Notes: generated by a model not told the origin, from the letters alone. DNA of 64,000 nucleotides from Rubrivirga litoralis (GCF_031846415.1 NZ_JAVRHT010000006.1:52109-116108); one strand, 5' to 3'; numbered from the stretch's first letter, positions 1-8,827 are shown. Numbers and translations: made by a program.

Positions 1-258
1 GGGCGCCGAGCGGGCGGCCCCGGTCTGGGGATCGGTCCACGTGGCGAGGTCGGGGGCGAGGTGGAGCGCCCGCGCCCGTACGCGCTCCCCGCCCGCGAGG
101 ATGACCGTGGCGTCTGCCGTCCGGGCGCGGTCGTTGACGTCGGACCGCCCGCCGGCGGACGCGAGCGGGGCGGGCTGGATGTGGGTGCACCCGGCGAGGG
201 CGCACACGGCGAAAACCAGGAGGCCGGCGGGGGCGGGGCGGAGCAGCGGAGCAGGCAC
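1..258 (-). CDS. Partial lipoprotein (N-terminal 86 residues)
   Basis: This reading frame opens with GTG at 258 and runs off the left edge without a stop, so the C-terminus is missing. The N-terminus is a short Arg-containing stretch, a hydrophobic core and a clear lipobox (Leu-Ala-Gly-Cys), so the product should be exported and lipidated. The visible mature part contains a Gly-Glu-Arg-Val-Arg stretch and a Trp-Thr-Asp-Pro-Gln-Thr-Gly motif; I do not recognise the family. It is divergent from the transpeptidase gene, with a small acidic gene between. The start rests on the lipobox position only, since no strong ribosome-binding site is visible. Confidence 0.6.
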   Translation of the reverse strand, partial: MPAPLLRPAPAGLLVFAVCALAGCTHIQPAPLASAGGRSDVNDRARTADATVILAGGERVRARALHLAPDLATWTDPQTGAARSAP

Positions 259-330
259 GGGCGGGGTGGAAGAGGGGCCGCATCGTACCGCCCCGCCCCG
301 CGGCCTCCCTGGTGCAGGAGGACTACCCGG

Positions 331-615
331 TCAGTCGTCTTCTGGCGTGGATGGGTCCTCGTCGACCGCCTCGTCGCCGTCCTCGACGCGGGGGTTGGCC
401 TTGAGGCGGTCCGACATCTGTCGGCCGACGTAGGCGTTGCCAGCCTCGGCGACGCGGGCCTCGCCGTCGTCGACCTCGGTCGCGGCCGGGGCCGCGTCGC
501 GCTCCAGGTCCACGCCCTCCACCTGCTGGTCGGCTTCGGGCTCGCGGGCCTCGGGCGCGCGCGACTCGTCGGACGGGCGGCGGTTGGGGTCGGGCGGGGT
601 GGCGTCGGCGGGCAT
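331..615 (-). CDS. Small acidic hypothetical protein (94 aa)
   Basis: An ATG at 615 opens a 94-residue frame ending at 331. The product is hydrophilic and strongly acidic, with no signal peptide or membrane segment, and ends in a Glu/Asp/Pro-rich tail. A longer frame exists upstream, but that part only translates GC-box intergenic DNA into Pro/Ala/Arg, so the internal ATG is preferred. It lies between the partial lipoprotein and the divergent transpeptidase. I recognise no family. Acidic composition over a GC-box background is the main reason to believe it is coding, so this is a modest-confidence call. Confidence 0.45.
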   Translation of the reverse strand: MPADATPPDPNRRPSDESRAPEAREPEADQQVEGVDLERDAAPAATEVDDGEARVAEAGNAYVGRQMSDRLKANPRVEDGDEAVDEDPSTPEDD

Positions 616-789
616 GGCGGGAGCGTCGGGCGGGGCGGGAGGGGAGGCCGGTCCAACCCGCCCCGCCCGCTCGGGTTCGGGCGGGGGCGGGGCGGGGGCG
701 GGGCATGGGGGAAACCCTGGGTGCCCCCGCCGGGCCAATCCGTGGCGCGCCGTTTGCGTTGTCTCTGCGGCTCACCCCTCCGTCCCCAC

Positions 790-1989
790 ATGAACCGACT
801 GTCACTCACGCTCTTCGGCCTCACCGCCGTCTCTGTCCTCGTCCTCACCCTGCTCCTCGTCGCCTGCGGCGACCCGGCCTACGCCGCCACCCCGCCCCCG
901 GCGACGGCGGCGCCCGCGAGCGGGGCGCCGGCCGACTCGACCGTTCCCGCCCGGCAGCGGCTCGAAGAGGCGCTCGCGCGGTACCAGCAGGTCGCCCAGG
1001 GCGGCGGCTGGTCGACCGTCCCCGACGGCGACCTCGTCGAGCCCGGCGACACGGCGGCGACGCAGGTGCAGGCGCTCCGCGACCGGCTCGCGGCGTCGGG
1101 CGAGTTGGGCGGGGCGGACCCGGCCGGCGACGTCTACGACGGCGCCCTCGTCGGCGCGCTCGCCCGGTTCCAGGCGACGCACGGGCTCGCGGTCGACAGC
1201 CTCCTCGGTGGCAACACGCGCGCGGCCCTCAACGAGAGCGCGGACCGGCGCGTCGAGCAGATCCAGTCCACGCTCGCGCGGTGGGACGAGCTCCCCGCCT
1301 TCCCGACCGGGCCGGACGCCCGCTACGTGGTCGTCAACGTGCCCGAGTTCCGGGTGCGCGCGTTCGAGGGCGGCCGCGAGGCGCTCCAGATGGAGGTCGT
1401 CGTCGGCGCGTCGTACGACGGGCGCGAGACGCCGCTCTTCCACGACAAGATGGAGCACGTCATCTTCCGCCCGTACTGGGGCGTTCCGGCGTCGATCGCG
1501 AGCGAGGAGCTGGTGTCGCAGGGGCCGTCGGCCCTCGAAGGCAAGGGGTTCGAGATCGCCGCGAACTACAACGCCGACGCGGAGGTCTACCCCATGACGT
1601 GGGCCAACCTCCGGCGCGTCGGGGACGGCGAGCTCCGGATCCGCCAGACGCCCGGCCCCGACAACGCGCTCGGGCTCGTGAAGTACATGTTCCCCAACCA
1701 GCACGCCGTCTACCTCCACGACACGCCGGCCGACCACCTGTTCGAGGAGGCCGACCGCGCGTTCAGCCACGGCTGCATCCGCCTGGAGAGGCCGGCCGAG
1801 TTCGGCGCCTGGGTGCTCGGCCCGCAGGGCTGGGACGAGGCCCGCGTCCGCGAGAACATGACGACGGGCGACCGCGAAAAGGTGGTGCTCGACGAGGAGA
1901 TCCCGGTCTACATCGTCTACCTGCCCGTCTGGGCCGACGCGGGCGGGGCGGTCCACTTTGCCCAGGACGTCTACGACGAGATCAACTAA
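790..1989 (+). CDS. L,D-transpeptidase, LdtD/YcbB-like lipoprotein
   Basis: The 399-residue product should form 3-3 cross-links in peptidoglycan (L,D-transpeptidase, YkuD domain). It begins with a hydrophobic signal and a Val-Ala-Cys lipobox-like cysteine near residue 26. A peptidoglycan-binding-1 helix bundle follows (about residues 95-145), then the catalytic domain. The domain has the YcbB-type histidine segment (VYLHDTP) and the active-site motif SHGCIRL, with Cys329 as nucleophile. The start is the ATG at 790; earlier in-frame codons read through intergenic GC boxes. It is followed after 12 bp by an M15 peptidase gene, the same order as ldtD-mepK (ycbB-ycbK) in enterobacteria, which supports a wall-remodelling pair. 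Confidence 0.93.
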   Translation: MNRLSLTLFGLTAVSVLVLTLLLVACGDPAYAATPPPATAAPASGAPADSTVPARQRLEEALARYQQVAQGGGWSTVPDGDLVEPGDTAATQVQALRDRLAASGELGGADPAGDVYDGALVGALARFQATHGLAVDSLLGGNTRAALNESADRRVEQIQSTLARWDELPAFPTGPDARYVVVNVPEFRVRAFEGGREALQMEVVVGASYDGRETPLFHDKMEHVIFRPYWGVPASIASEELVSQGPSALEGKGFEIAANYNADAEVYPMTWANLRRVGDGELRIRQTPGPDNALGLVKYMFPNQHAVYLHDTPADHLFEEADRAFSHGCIRLERPAEFGAWVLGPQGWDEARVRENMTTGDREKVVLDEEIPVYIVYLPVWADAGGAVHFAQDVYDEIN

Positions 1990-2001
1990 CGAGAGGGACC
2001 G

Positions 2002-3108
2002 GTGGCACGCGAACAGGAGACACGAGACGAGACGGCAGAGCGCGCCGCCGCGGCGCCCGACGGCTCTACGCGGCCCGAGGGCGGGGCGGCCACCCCGCCC
2101 GGGGGGCGTGCGAGCCGGCTCCGCCCGGCGTTCGCGGTCGTGGCCGTGCTCGTGGCCGTCGCCGTCGCGTTCGCGCTGACGTCCCCGCCGCCGCCTGCGC
2201 TGCCGGCGCGCGTGGCCCCGGCCGACCCCGCCCCGCCCGGGCTCCTGGGGAGCGGGGCGGCGTTCGCCGTCCGTGCCGGCGACGTCGTCGTCCCGTTCGA
2301 CACGCTCGCCGTGGTCGTGCTGCCCGGCGACACGCTCGCGCTCGAAGCGCTCTACGTCGCCGGCGAGGCCGAGGCGACGGCCTCGGGCGGGGCCATCCGG
2401 CGGACCGGCCCGCGCGCGTGGACCTGGACCGCCCCGCCCACGCCGGGCCTCTCGCAGGTCCGCGTGGCGGACGCGGGCGGGGAGGCCGTCGTGCTCCAGG
2501 CGCTCGCGCTGACGCCGTTCGACCACGCCACGGACCGGATCGGGGCGTACGAGATCGGCGACTACCAGGACGAGCCGATGGGCGGCGACTCGGCCTACGA
2601 CGAGCCGCTCGGGTTCGTGGCCGTGACGGCCGAGACGCGCGACGTGCCCGTCTCGCCGAACTTCACGCTGGGCGACTTCCTGGCGAAGCAGGCGTCGGGG
2701 TGGCCCAAGTACGTCGCGCTCAGCCCGCACCTCCTGATCAAGATGGAGCGCCTGCTGGCGGCCGTGAACGAGGCCGGCGTTCCCGCCCGCGACCTCACCG
2801 TCATGTCCGGCTACCGGACGCCGGCCTACAACGCGGCCATCGGCAACACGACGGTCTACAGCCGCCACCTCTACGGCGACGCCGCCGACGTCTTCGTCGA
2901 CGAGGACGGCGACGGCCGCATGGACGACCTCAACGGCGACGGCGTCGTGGACCAGGCCGACGCCGAGTGGCTCGCGGCGCTCGCCGACGGCGTCGAGGCG
3001 GTGCCCCACAACGCGCGCTTGGTGGGCGGGGTGGGCATCTACGGCCCCGCCCCGCACCGTGGCCCGTTCGTCCACCTCGACACGCGCGGCTCCCGCGTAC
3101 GCTGGTAG
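2002..3108 (+). CDS. M15 (MepK/YcbK-like) peptidoglycan peptidase with EF-hand-like loops
   Basis: A GTG at 2002, preceded by a GAGAGG Shine-Dalgarno-like stretch, opens a 368-residue protein. A cytoplasmic N-terminus is followed by one membrane anchor (about residues 43-60), so the enzyme faces the periplasm. The C-terminal domain is an M15/DUF882 metallopeptidase: the zinc signature SRHLYGDAAD (His289, Asp296) and a terminal His358 (VHLD). Such enzymes cleave 3-3 cross-links or act as carboxypeptidases. Between the second and third metal ligands are two Asp/Gly-rich loops (about residues 300-322) that look like EF-hand or dockerin calcium loops. The gene lies 12 bp after the transpeptidase gene and is probably co-transcribed with it. 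Confidence 0.88.
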   Translation: MAREQETRDETAERAAAAPDGSTRPEGGAATPPGGRASRLRPAFAVVAVLVAVAVAFALTSPPPPALPARVAPADPAPPGLLGSGAAFAVRAGDVVVPFDTLAVVVLPGDTLALEALYVAGEAEATASGGAIRRTGPRAWTWTAPPTPGLSQVRVADAGGEAVVLQALALTPFDHATDRIGAYEIGDYQDEPMGGDSAYDEPLGFVAVTAETRDVPVSPNFTLGDFLAKQASGWPKYVALSPHLLIKMERLLAAVNEAGVPARDLTVMSGYRTPAYNAAIGNTTVYSRHLYGDAADVFVDEDGDGRMDDLNGDGVVDQADAEWLAALADGVEAVPHNARLVGGVGIYGPAPHRGPFVHLDTRGSRVRW

Positions 3109-3142
3109 CGGCCGGGGCGGCGGCCGGGGCGGCGGCCGGGGC
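3109..3142. repeat. 12-bp tandem repeat, 2.8 copies
   Basis: The unit CGGCCGGGGCGG is repeated directly after the stop codon of the M15 peptidase gene. Two copies are perfect and a third is partial. Confidence 0.85.
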
Positions 3143-3258
3143 TACTCGTCGGCGCGTGAGCTTGGGCGGGGGAGACCGTTCGACCTACGGGCTCGGTCTG
3201 AGTGCTCTGCCAAGCCGCTACTGTGCCGGGCGGGGCGGGCGCCGAGACCGGCCGGGGA

Positions 3259-3315
3259 GTCCCCCTCCTGGACAACCGTCAGGTCGGCGCAGCCAGGAGG
3301 GGCTAGGGGTGGTGG
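3259..3315. repeat. Dispersed hairpin element with a 22-bp insert
   Basis: Arms CCCCTCCTGG (3262-3271) and CCAGGAGGGG (3293-3302) form a 10-bp stem, followed by CTAGGGGTGGT. The same sequence without the long loop occurs at 63763-63797. The extra loop contains a 21-mer (3274-3294) nearly identical to the tandem units inside the aldehyde dehydrogenase gene at 41192-41254. Confidence 0.75.
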
Positions 3316-3416
3316 GTGGGCGGGGTGGCTCAGGTGAGGCACAAACCTCCGAAACTGGTATGAGCCGCCCCGCCCGCACGCGGCACGAAACGAAGAGTAG
3401 CGGGTGCGCCCCGGCC

Positions 3417-3444
3417 GTACCGAGTACCCTGTACCGAGTACCTC
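3417..3444. repeat. Heptamer repeat array (GTACCNN) before the aidB-like gene
   Basis: Four consecutive 7-bp units all begin GTACC (endings GA, CT, GA, TC) and stop 12 bp before the ATG at 3457. A weaker segment at about 3394-3407 resembles the opposite arm. See the finding on heptamer loci. Confidence 0.8.
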
Positions 3445-3456
3445 CTCCATCCAGCC

Positions 3457-5118
3457 ATGCACGTCGTCGCCCCCGACCCCGTCCGCGCCGTCCTCAACCA
3501 GCCGCCGCCGCTGGAGGACTACAACCCGTACGCCCAGGACGCCGCGCTGCGCGAGGCCGTCGCCCGCGAGGGGGCGGGGTGGGCCGACGGCGAGGTCGAC
3601 GCGTTCGGCGCCCGGTGCGGGAGCGCCGAGGTGCTCACGTGGGGCCGGCTCGCGAATGATCACCCGCCGGTCCTGCGCACGCACGACCGCTACGGCGCGC
3701 GGCTGGACACCGTCGAGTTCCACCCGGCCTACCACGACCTCATGCGGCTGGGCATCGGGGCCGGGCTCGCGGGCCGCCCGTGGACCGACCCGCGCCCGGG
3801 CGCCCACGTCGCGCGTGGGGCGGCCCTCATGCTCCGCCACCAGGCCGACGAGGGGACGACCTGCCCCATCACGATGACGTTCGCGGCCGTCCCCACGCTC
3901 CGGCTCCAGCCCGAGATTGCGGACGAATGGGAGCCGCGCCTGCTCTCGACCGACTACGACGAGCGCTTCCGCCCCGCCCCCGACAAGCGCGGCGCGACGG
4001 TCGGCATGGCGATGACGGAGCGGCAGGGGGGGACCGACGTCCGCGCCAACGTCACGCGCGCCGAGCCCGAGGGGCGGGGCGGCCCGGGCGAGGCGTATCG
4101 GATCACGGGGCACAAGTGGTTCTGCTCGGCGCCCATGAGCGACGCCTTCCTGGTGCTCGCGCAGGCGCCGGGCGGCCTCTCGTGCTTCTGGCTCCCCCGG
4201 TTCACGCCCGACGGCGAGGTCAACGCGCTCCGGCTCCAGCGGCTCAAGGACAAGCTGGGCAACCGCTCGAACGCGTCGTCCGAGGTCGAGCTGCACGGGG
4301 CGTGGGCGCGGCTCGTGGGCGAGGAGGGGCGGGGCGTGGCGACGATCATCGAGATGGTCCGCCACACGCGGCTGGACTGCGCGCTGGGCAGCGCGGCCAC
4401 GCTCCGCCGGGCGCTCGCCGAGGCGGCCCACCACGCGGCGCACCGGCACGTGTTCGGGCGCCCGCTCGCCGAGCAGCCGCTGATGCAGAACGTGCTCGCC
4501 GACCTCGCGCTCGAGAGCGAGGCGGCGACGGCGTTCGCGCTCCGCCTCGCGCGCGGGTTCGACGCCGGCGAGGCCGAGGCGCCGTTCACGCGGCTCGCCA
4601 CGGCCGTCGCCAAGTATTGGGTGACCAAGCGGGCCGCGGCGGGCGTGGCCGAGGCCGTCGAGTGCCTGGGCGGGAACGGCTACGTCGAGGAGTCGGGCAT
4701 GCCGCGCCTGTACCGCGACGTGCCGGTCAACGCGATCTGGGAGGGCTCGGGGAACGTCCAGTGCCTCGACGTGCTGCGGACGGCGCAGAAGGCGCCCGAG
4801 GCCGTCGAGGCCGCGCTCGCCGAGATCGCCCTCGCGCGCGGCGGCAACCGGCACCTGGACACCCACGCCGGGCGCCTCGCCCGCGACCTGGCCGCGGCGG
4901 CGGCCGACCCGGGCGGGGCGGAGGGACAGGCGCGGCGGCTCGTCGAGGCGCTCGCGCTGGGGCTCCAGGGCTCGCTCCTCGTCCGCCACGCTCCGCCCGC
5001 CGTCGCCGACGCCTTCTGCGCGGCGCGGCTGGGCGGCGGCGGCCTCGCCTTCGGGACGCTCCCGCCCGAGGCCGACGCCCGCGCCGTCGTGGAGCGCGCG
5101 TGGCCGCCATTGGCGTGA
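3457..5118 (+). CDS. aidB: AidB-like acyl-CoA dehydrogenase
   Basis: The 553-residue product matches the AidB branch of acyl-CoA dehydrogenases in length (E. coli AidB is about 540 residues) and in diagnostic segments: GMAMTERQGGTDVRANVTRA, a GHKWFCSAPMSDAF-type flavin segment, LKDKLGNRSNASSEVE and PVNAIWEGSGN. These proteins bind FAD. E. coli AidB is induced by alkylation stress and binds DNA, while isovaleryl-CoA dehydrogenase activity is weak. The extended C-terminal region (after about residue 440) corresponds to the DNA-binding part of AidB, although GC boxes have added Gly-Gly-Ala loops. No ada or alkB gene lies nearby, so a link to alkylation response here is inferred from family only. 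The start follows a heptamer array. Confidence 0.9.
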   Translation: MHVVAPDPVRAVLNQPPPLEDYNPYAQDAALREAVAREGAGWADGEVDAFGARCGSAEVLTWGRLANDHPPVLRTHDRYGARLDTVEFHPAYHDLMRLGIGAGLAGRPWTDPRPGAHVARGAALMLRHQADEGTTCPITMTFAAVPTLRLQPEIADEWEPRLLSTDYDERFRPAPDKRGATVGMAMTERQGGTDVRANVTRAEPEGRGGPGEAYRITGHKWFCSAPMSDAFLVLAQAPGGLSCFWLPRFTPDGEVNALRLQRLKDKLGNRSNASSEVELHGAWARLVGEEGRGVATIIEMVRHTRLDCALGSAATLRRALAEAAHHAAHRHVFGRPLAEQPLMQNVLADLALESEAATAFALRLARGFDAGEAEAPFTRLATAVAKYWVTKRAAAGVAEAVECLGGNGYVEESGMPRLYRDVPVNAIWEGSGNVQCLDVLRTAQKAPEAVEAALAEIALARGGNRHLDTHAGRLARDLAAAAADPGGAEGQARRLVEALALGLQGSLLVRHAPPAVADAFCAARLGGGGLAFGTLPPEADARAVVERAWPPLA

Positions 5119-5223
5119 GCCGGTGGATTCGTAGGGCAGCGGACCCCGCTAGATCCGTGCGTGCCCGCCCCGCTCGCGTGGGCGGGGTGGGGGCCGTTCC
5201 GGGGGGTATCCTGGAGCCGCCCA

Positions 5224-5247
5224 CCCCGCCCTCACGCACGGGCGGGG
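5224..5247. terminator. GC-box inverted pair downstream of aidB
   Basis: CCCCGCCC (5224-5231) and GGGCGGGG (5240-5247) can form an 8-bp stem with an 8-nt loop between the aidB-like gene and the next gene. There is no U-tract, so intrinsic termination is uncertain. Confidence 0.4.
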
Positions 5248-5297
5248 CACCTGCCAACTTTCTGACCCATTGACTCACCGGCCTACCGAGCGAGCCC

Positions 5298-5603
5298 GTG
5301 TCTGACTACGACTTTATCGGCAAGCGCGTCCGCGTCCACCTGTACACGCGCGAGGGGCAGCTGCTGGCCGCCATCGAGGGCCGCGTGGCCGACGCCTCGG
5401 CCGGCGTCGTGGTGGGCCAGGACGGGGCGGGGCGGGACATCCGCAAAGACCTCGTCTACGTCGTCGGCATCGAGCCGGGGCGGGGGGCAGACGGCGAGCC
5501 GGTCCCGTACAAGAACTCGGCGGGCGGGGAGGGCGAGGGGTGGTTCGCGGTCCAGGACGTGACCGTCATCCCCGACGCCGGGCCGGCCCTCTCGGCCAAC
5601 TAG
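5298..5603 (+). CDS. Hypothetical cytosolic protein (101 aa)
   Basis: A GTG at 5298 opens a 101-residue frame. The N-terminal half alternates hydrophobic and charged residues (MSDYDFIGKRVRVHLYTREG) as in a small beta-barrel fold, and the middle contains a GC box in frame (QDGAGRD). There is no signal peptide or membrane segment. I do not recognise the family. It stands alone between the aidB-like gene and the sigma-factor gene in the same orientation. Regular codon usage and a clear N-terminus support it as real, but nothing here indicates function. Confidence 0.65.
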   Translation: MSDYDFIGKRVRVHLYTREGQLLAAIEGRVADASAGVVVGQDGAGRDIRKDLVYVVGIEPGRGADGEPVPYKNSAGGEGEGWFAVQDVTVIPDAGPALSAN

Positions 5604-5670
5604 CCGCCCCGCCCGCGCAGGCTCGTCGGGCGGCGTGGAGGGGCGGGGTGGCGTAAGGCGTTTGATGACC

Positions 5671-5677
5671 TACCTTT
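5671..5677 (+). promoter_or_regulatory. TAnnTT-type -7 box upstream of ECF sigma gene
   Basis: TACCTTT lies 26 bp upstream of the ATG at 5704 and fits the Bacteroidota-like TAnnTT pattern seen before many starts in this window. No clear upstream TTTG at the usual distance is visible. Confidence 0.35.
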
Positions 5678-5703
5678 CGGGCGTCAGGACCGGCTCCACC
5701 CCT

Positions 5704-6285
5704 ATGTCTCCGCCCGCTTCCTCGGCCGAGGTCGACCGCCTGCTCGCGGCGCTCCGCGAGGGCGACGGCGGCGCGTTCGACCGGCTGCTCCCGGTCGTCT
5801 ACGAGGAACTCCGGGCGCTGGCCCGGGCCGTCCGGCGGGGGCCGTCGTGCGAGACCGTGAACACGACGGCGCTCGTCCACGAGGCCTACCTCCGGCTGGC
5901 CGGCGGCGGCGGCTCGTCGGACTTCGAGGGGCGGAGCCACTTTCTGGCCGTCGCGGCCAAGGCCATGCGCCACGTGCTCGTCGACCACGCCCGGCGGCAG
6001 GGGGCGCAGAAGCGGGGCGGCGGCCTCGCCCGCGTCGAGCTCTCCGAGACGCTGGCCGACGGGGGCGGGGCGGCGCCGGACGCCCACGTGCTCGCGCTCG
6101 ACCGCTCGCTCGATCAGCTGGCGGCCCTCGACAGCCGGAAGGCGCGAGTCGTCGAGTGCCGGTTTTTCGGCGAGATGAGCGTCGACGAGACGGCCGCCGC
6201 GCTCGGCGTCTCGGCCGCGACCGTCCAGCGGGACTGGCGGCTCGCGCGGGCGTGGCTCTACCGGGCGCTCTCGGACCCCGTCTAG
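5704..6285 (+). CDS. ECF-type RNA polymerase sigma factor
   Basis: The 193-residue product has the layout of the ECF subfamily usually found next to Ser/Thr kinase-TPR proteins. Region 2 begins LLAALREGDGGAFDRLLPVVYEELRALA, with the characteristic ALVHEAYLRLA segment and a FLAVAAKAMRHVLVDHARR helix. Region 4 contains CRFFGEMSVDETAAALGVS followed by a recognition helix. It should direct RNA polymerase to a small regulon. The ATG at 5704 places the protein start where relatives begin; an in-frame ATG at 5665 would add 13 residues. The gene ends 13 bp before the kinase gene, so the two are probably co-transcribed, with the kinase a plausible regulator of the sigma factor. Confidence 0.92.
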   Translation: MSPPASSAEVDRLLAALREGDGGAFDRLLPVVYEELRALARAVRRGPSCETVNTTALVHEAYLRLAGGGGSSDFEGRSHFLAVAAKAMRHVLVDHARRQGAQKRGGGLARVELSETLADGGGAAPDAHVLALDRSLDQLAALDSRKARVVECRFFGEMSVDETAAALGVSAATVQRDWRLARAWLYRALSDPV

Positions 6286-6298
6286 CCGCCCCGCCCGC

Positions 6299-8791
6299 AT
6301 GGACCCCGCCCTCACAGACACCGACCGCGCCCGCTGGCTCCGCGTCGAGGCCCTGTTTGACCGGGCGCTCGGCCTCGACGGCGACGCCCGCGCTGCGCTC
6401 CTCGACCGCGAGGCCGGCGGCGACGCCGCGCTCCGGGCCGAGGTCGCGTCGCTGCTGGCGGCCCACGACGGCGCCGGCGCCTTTTTCGAGCGCGCGGTCC
6501 GCCGGATCGCCCCGCCCGACGTGTTCGCGCCGGGCGCCCGCGTCGGGCCGTACCGCGTCGAGGCGCGCATCGGCGAGGGCGGGATGGGCGTCGTGTACCG
6601 GGCGGCCCGGGCCGACGGCGCGTTCGAGCGGACCGTCGCGCTCAAGGTGCTCCGCTTCGGAGGCGGCGACGTCCGACGCTTTCTCGCCGAGCGCCAGACG
6701 CTGGCGCGGCTGGACCACCCGGGCATCGCCCGGCTCTACGGCGGCGGCCTGGCCCCGGACGGCCGGCCTTTCTTCGCGATGGAGCTGGCCGCGGGCGAGC
6801 CGATCACGGACTACGCCGCCCGCCGCGGGCTGGGCGTCGAGGCGCGGCTCGACCTGTTCGCCGACGTGTGCGCGGCGGTCCAGTACGCCCACTCGCGGCT
6901 CGTCGTCCACCGCGACCTCAAGCCGTCGAACGTGCTCGTGTGCGACGGGGGCGGGGCGGCCTGCGTCAAGCTCCTCGACTTCGGGATCGCCAAGGCGCTC
7001 GACGACCCGGACGTGACGGTCGCCGGGTCGGCCCCGCGGACGCCGACCTACGCGGCGCCGGAGCAGGTCGCGGGCGGGGCGGTCACGACGGCGACCGACG
7101 TCTACGCCCTCGGCGCCCTGCTCTACGAGCTGCTCACGGGCCGGCGCCCCCACGCCGGCGCCACGCGCGCGGACGTCGAGCGGGCGGTGCTCAGCGACGC
7201 GCCGCCCCGCCCGAGCGTGGCCGTCCGCGCCGCCCCGCCCGAGGGCGCCCCGGCCCGAGCCGCCCCGCCCGGGGCGCCCGAGCGGCTCGCGCGCCGGCTC
7301 GCGGGCGACCTCGACCAGATCGTGCTCAAGGCGCTCCGCAAGGAGCCCGAGCGGCGCTACGACGGGGCCGCGGCGCTCGCCGCCGACGTGGCCCGCCACC
7401 GCAGCGGGCTCCCCGTCGAGGCCCGGCCCGCCACCGTGCGGTACCGCGCGGGCTCGTTCGTCCGGCGCCACCGGCTCGGCGTGGGCGGGGCGGCGGCCGG
7501 CGTGCTCGTGCTGGCGGCCGGGCTCGCGCTCGCCGTCTGGCAGGGCCGCGTGGCGACGGCCGAGCGGGACCGGGCCGAGCGGGCGGCGGCGTTCATGGTC
7601 GGGCTCCTCGGCGAGTTCGACCCGAACCAGGCCGGCGCCGAGCGGCTCGACGCCGGCGACGTGCTCGACCGCGCCGTCCGCCGCGTCGAGGCCGACCTCG
7701 ACGGCGAACCGGCGGTCCAGGCCCGGCTCTACGACCACGTCGGCCAGATCTACCAGACCTACGCCCGCTACGACGACGCCGGCCGCCTGCTCCGGCGGGC
7801 GCTCGACGCCCGCCGCGCGCTCTACGGCCGCGCGCACCGCGAGGTGGCCGAGAGCCTCAACCACCTCGCCTGGCTCGCCTTCGCGCAGGGCGACTACGGC
7901 GCGGCCGACTCGCTGTACGCGGCGGCCCTCGACGTGGAGACGGCGGCCGAGGGGCGGCGGACGCCGACGGCGGCCGAGGCCATCGAGGGCCGCGGGCTCC
8001 TCCGCCGGGCGGCCGGCGACCCCGACGGCGGCGTCCCGTTCGTCCGCGAGGCGCTCGCCATCCGCGAGGCGACGCTCGGGGCCGAGGCCCCCGAGGTGTA
8101 CGCCTCGGTCAGCGCGCTCGCTACGCTCCACCACGTGGCGGGTCGCCCCGCCCAGGCCGCCCCGCTCTTCCGTCGGGCCATCGAGGGGCGGCGGCGGGCG
8201 CTCGGCGCCCACATCCTCACGGCCCAGTCGCTGAGCGACTACGGCGCGGCCCTCGCCGACCTGGGCGACGTGGGCGGGGCGGCGGCCGCCCACCGCGAGG
8301 CGCTCGCCGTCCGCCGCGGGCTCCTGGGCCGCTCGCACCCGCACGTGGCGCAGAGCCTGAGCCACCTCGGGTGGGCGCTCCAGACGCAAGGCCGCTACGC
8401 GGACGCCGAGCCGCTCTACCGCGAGGCGCTCGCCGGCCGCCGCGCGCACCTCGGGCCGGACCACGCCTCGGTGGGCAACAGCCTCCTCTTGCTCGGCGAA
8501 ATCCGCCTGCTCCAGGGCGACGCCGGCGGGCTCGACGAGGTCGCCGACGGCGTCGCCACGCTCGCCCGTGCGCTCGGGCCGGACCACCCGACGGCGCTCG
8601 CGGCCGAGCGCCGCTGGATCACCAACCTCGACCGCGCCGGGCGGGGCGGGGCGGCCCGCGCCCGGGCCGCGCGCCTGCTCCCGCGCCTCCGCCGCGTGCT
8701 CGGGCCGGACCACGAGAAGACGCGGGAGTGCGAGCGGCGGGCCGCCGACGTCGAGGCCGCCCCGCCCGCACCCTCGTCTGACTCAGTGTAG
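6299..8791 (+). CDS. Membrane-anchored Ser/Thr protein kinase with TPR repeats
   Basis: The 830-residue product carries a Hanks-type kinase domain (about residues 84-375): glycine loop GEGGMG at 92-97, Lys116, catalytic HRDLKPSN from 204, then DFG and an APEQ segment. GC boxes have inserted Pro/Ala-rich loops near the end of the domain. One membrane span follows (about 394-416), and the C-terminal half, probably outside the cytoplasm, is a run of tetratricopeptide repeats of the Kinesin-light-chain type (about 470-800). A short N-terminal helical domain ending in the LLAAHD segment is typical of kinases paired with ECF sigma factors. It directly follows such a sigma gene, so signal sensing through the TPRs is a reasonable inference. 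Confidence 0.93.
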   Translation: MDPALTDTDRARWLRVEALFDRALGLDGDARAALLDREAGGDAALRAEVASLLAAHDGAGAFFERAVRRIAPPDVFAPGARVGPYRVEARIGEGGMGVVYRAARADGAFERTVALKVLRFGGGDVRRFLAERQTLARLDHPGIARLYGGGLAPDGRPFFAMELAAGEPITDYAARRGLGVEARLDLFADVCAAVQYAHSRLVVHRDLKPSNVLVCDGGGAACVKLLDFGIAKALDDPDVTVAGSAPRTPTYAAPEQVAGGAVTTATDVYALGALLYELLTGRRPHAGATRADVERAVLSDAPPRPSVAVRAAPPEGAPARAAPPGAPERLARRLAGDLDQIVLKALRKEPERRYDGAAALAADVARHRSGLPVEARPATVRYRAGSFVRRHRLGVGGAAAGVLVLAAGLALAVWQGRVATAERDRAERAAAFMVGLLGEFDPNQAGAERLDAGDVLDRAVRRVEADLDGEPAVQARLYDHVGQIYQTYARYDDAGRLLRRALDARRALYGRAHREVAESLNHLAWLAFAQGDYGAADSLYAAALDVETAAEGRRTPTAAEAIEGRGLLRRAAGDPDGGVPFVREALAIREATLGAEAPEVYASVSALATLHHVAGRPAQAAPLFRRAIEGRRRALGAHILTAQSLSDYGAALADLGDVGGAAAAHREALAVRRGLLGRSHPHVAQSLSHLGWALQTQGRYADAEPLYREALAGRRAHLGPDHASVGNSLLLLGEIRLLQGDAGGLDEVADGVATLARALGPDHPTALAAERRWITNLDRAGRGGAARARAARLLPRLRRVLGPDHEKTRECERRAADVEAAPPAPSSDSV

Positions 8792-8795
8792 GCCA

Positions 8796-8819
8796 CCCCG
8801 CCCCGGGCTCCGGGCGGGG
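8796..8819. terminator. Convergent GC-box hairpin
   Basis: CCCCGCCC (8796-8803) pairs with GGGCGGGG (8812-8819) across 8 nt. It sits between the converging kinase and OmpA-type genes, where a bidirectional terminator would be expected. No U-tract is present. Confidence 0.5.
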
Positions 8820-8827
8820 CGGAGGCT

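Larger units (their letters stand above)
3109..3456. other. Non-coding 348-bp gap rich in repeats
   Basis: I see no gene here. The gap holds a 12-bp tandem repeat (3109-3142), a hairpin element also found near the right edge of the window (3259-3315), GC boxes, and a heptamer array just before the aidB-like start (3417-3444). Confidence 0.7.

Noticed and set aside
802..3075. 757-residue minus-strand frame opposite the transpeptidase and M15 genes
   Set aside because: High GC removes stop codons; the translation is an Arg/Val/Asp-rich mirror without domains, while the plus strand has clear families.
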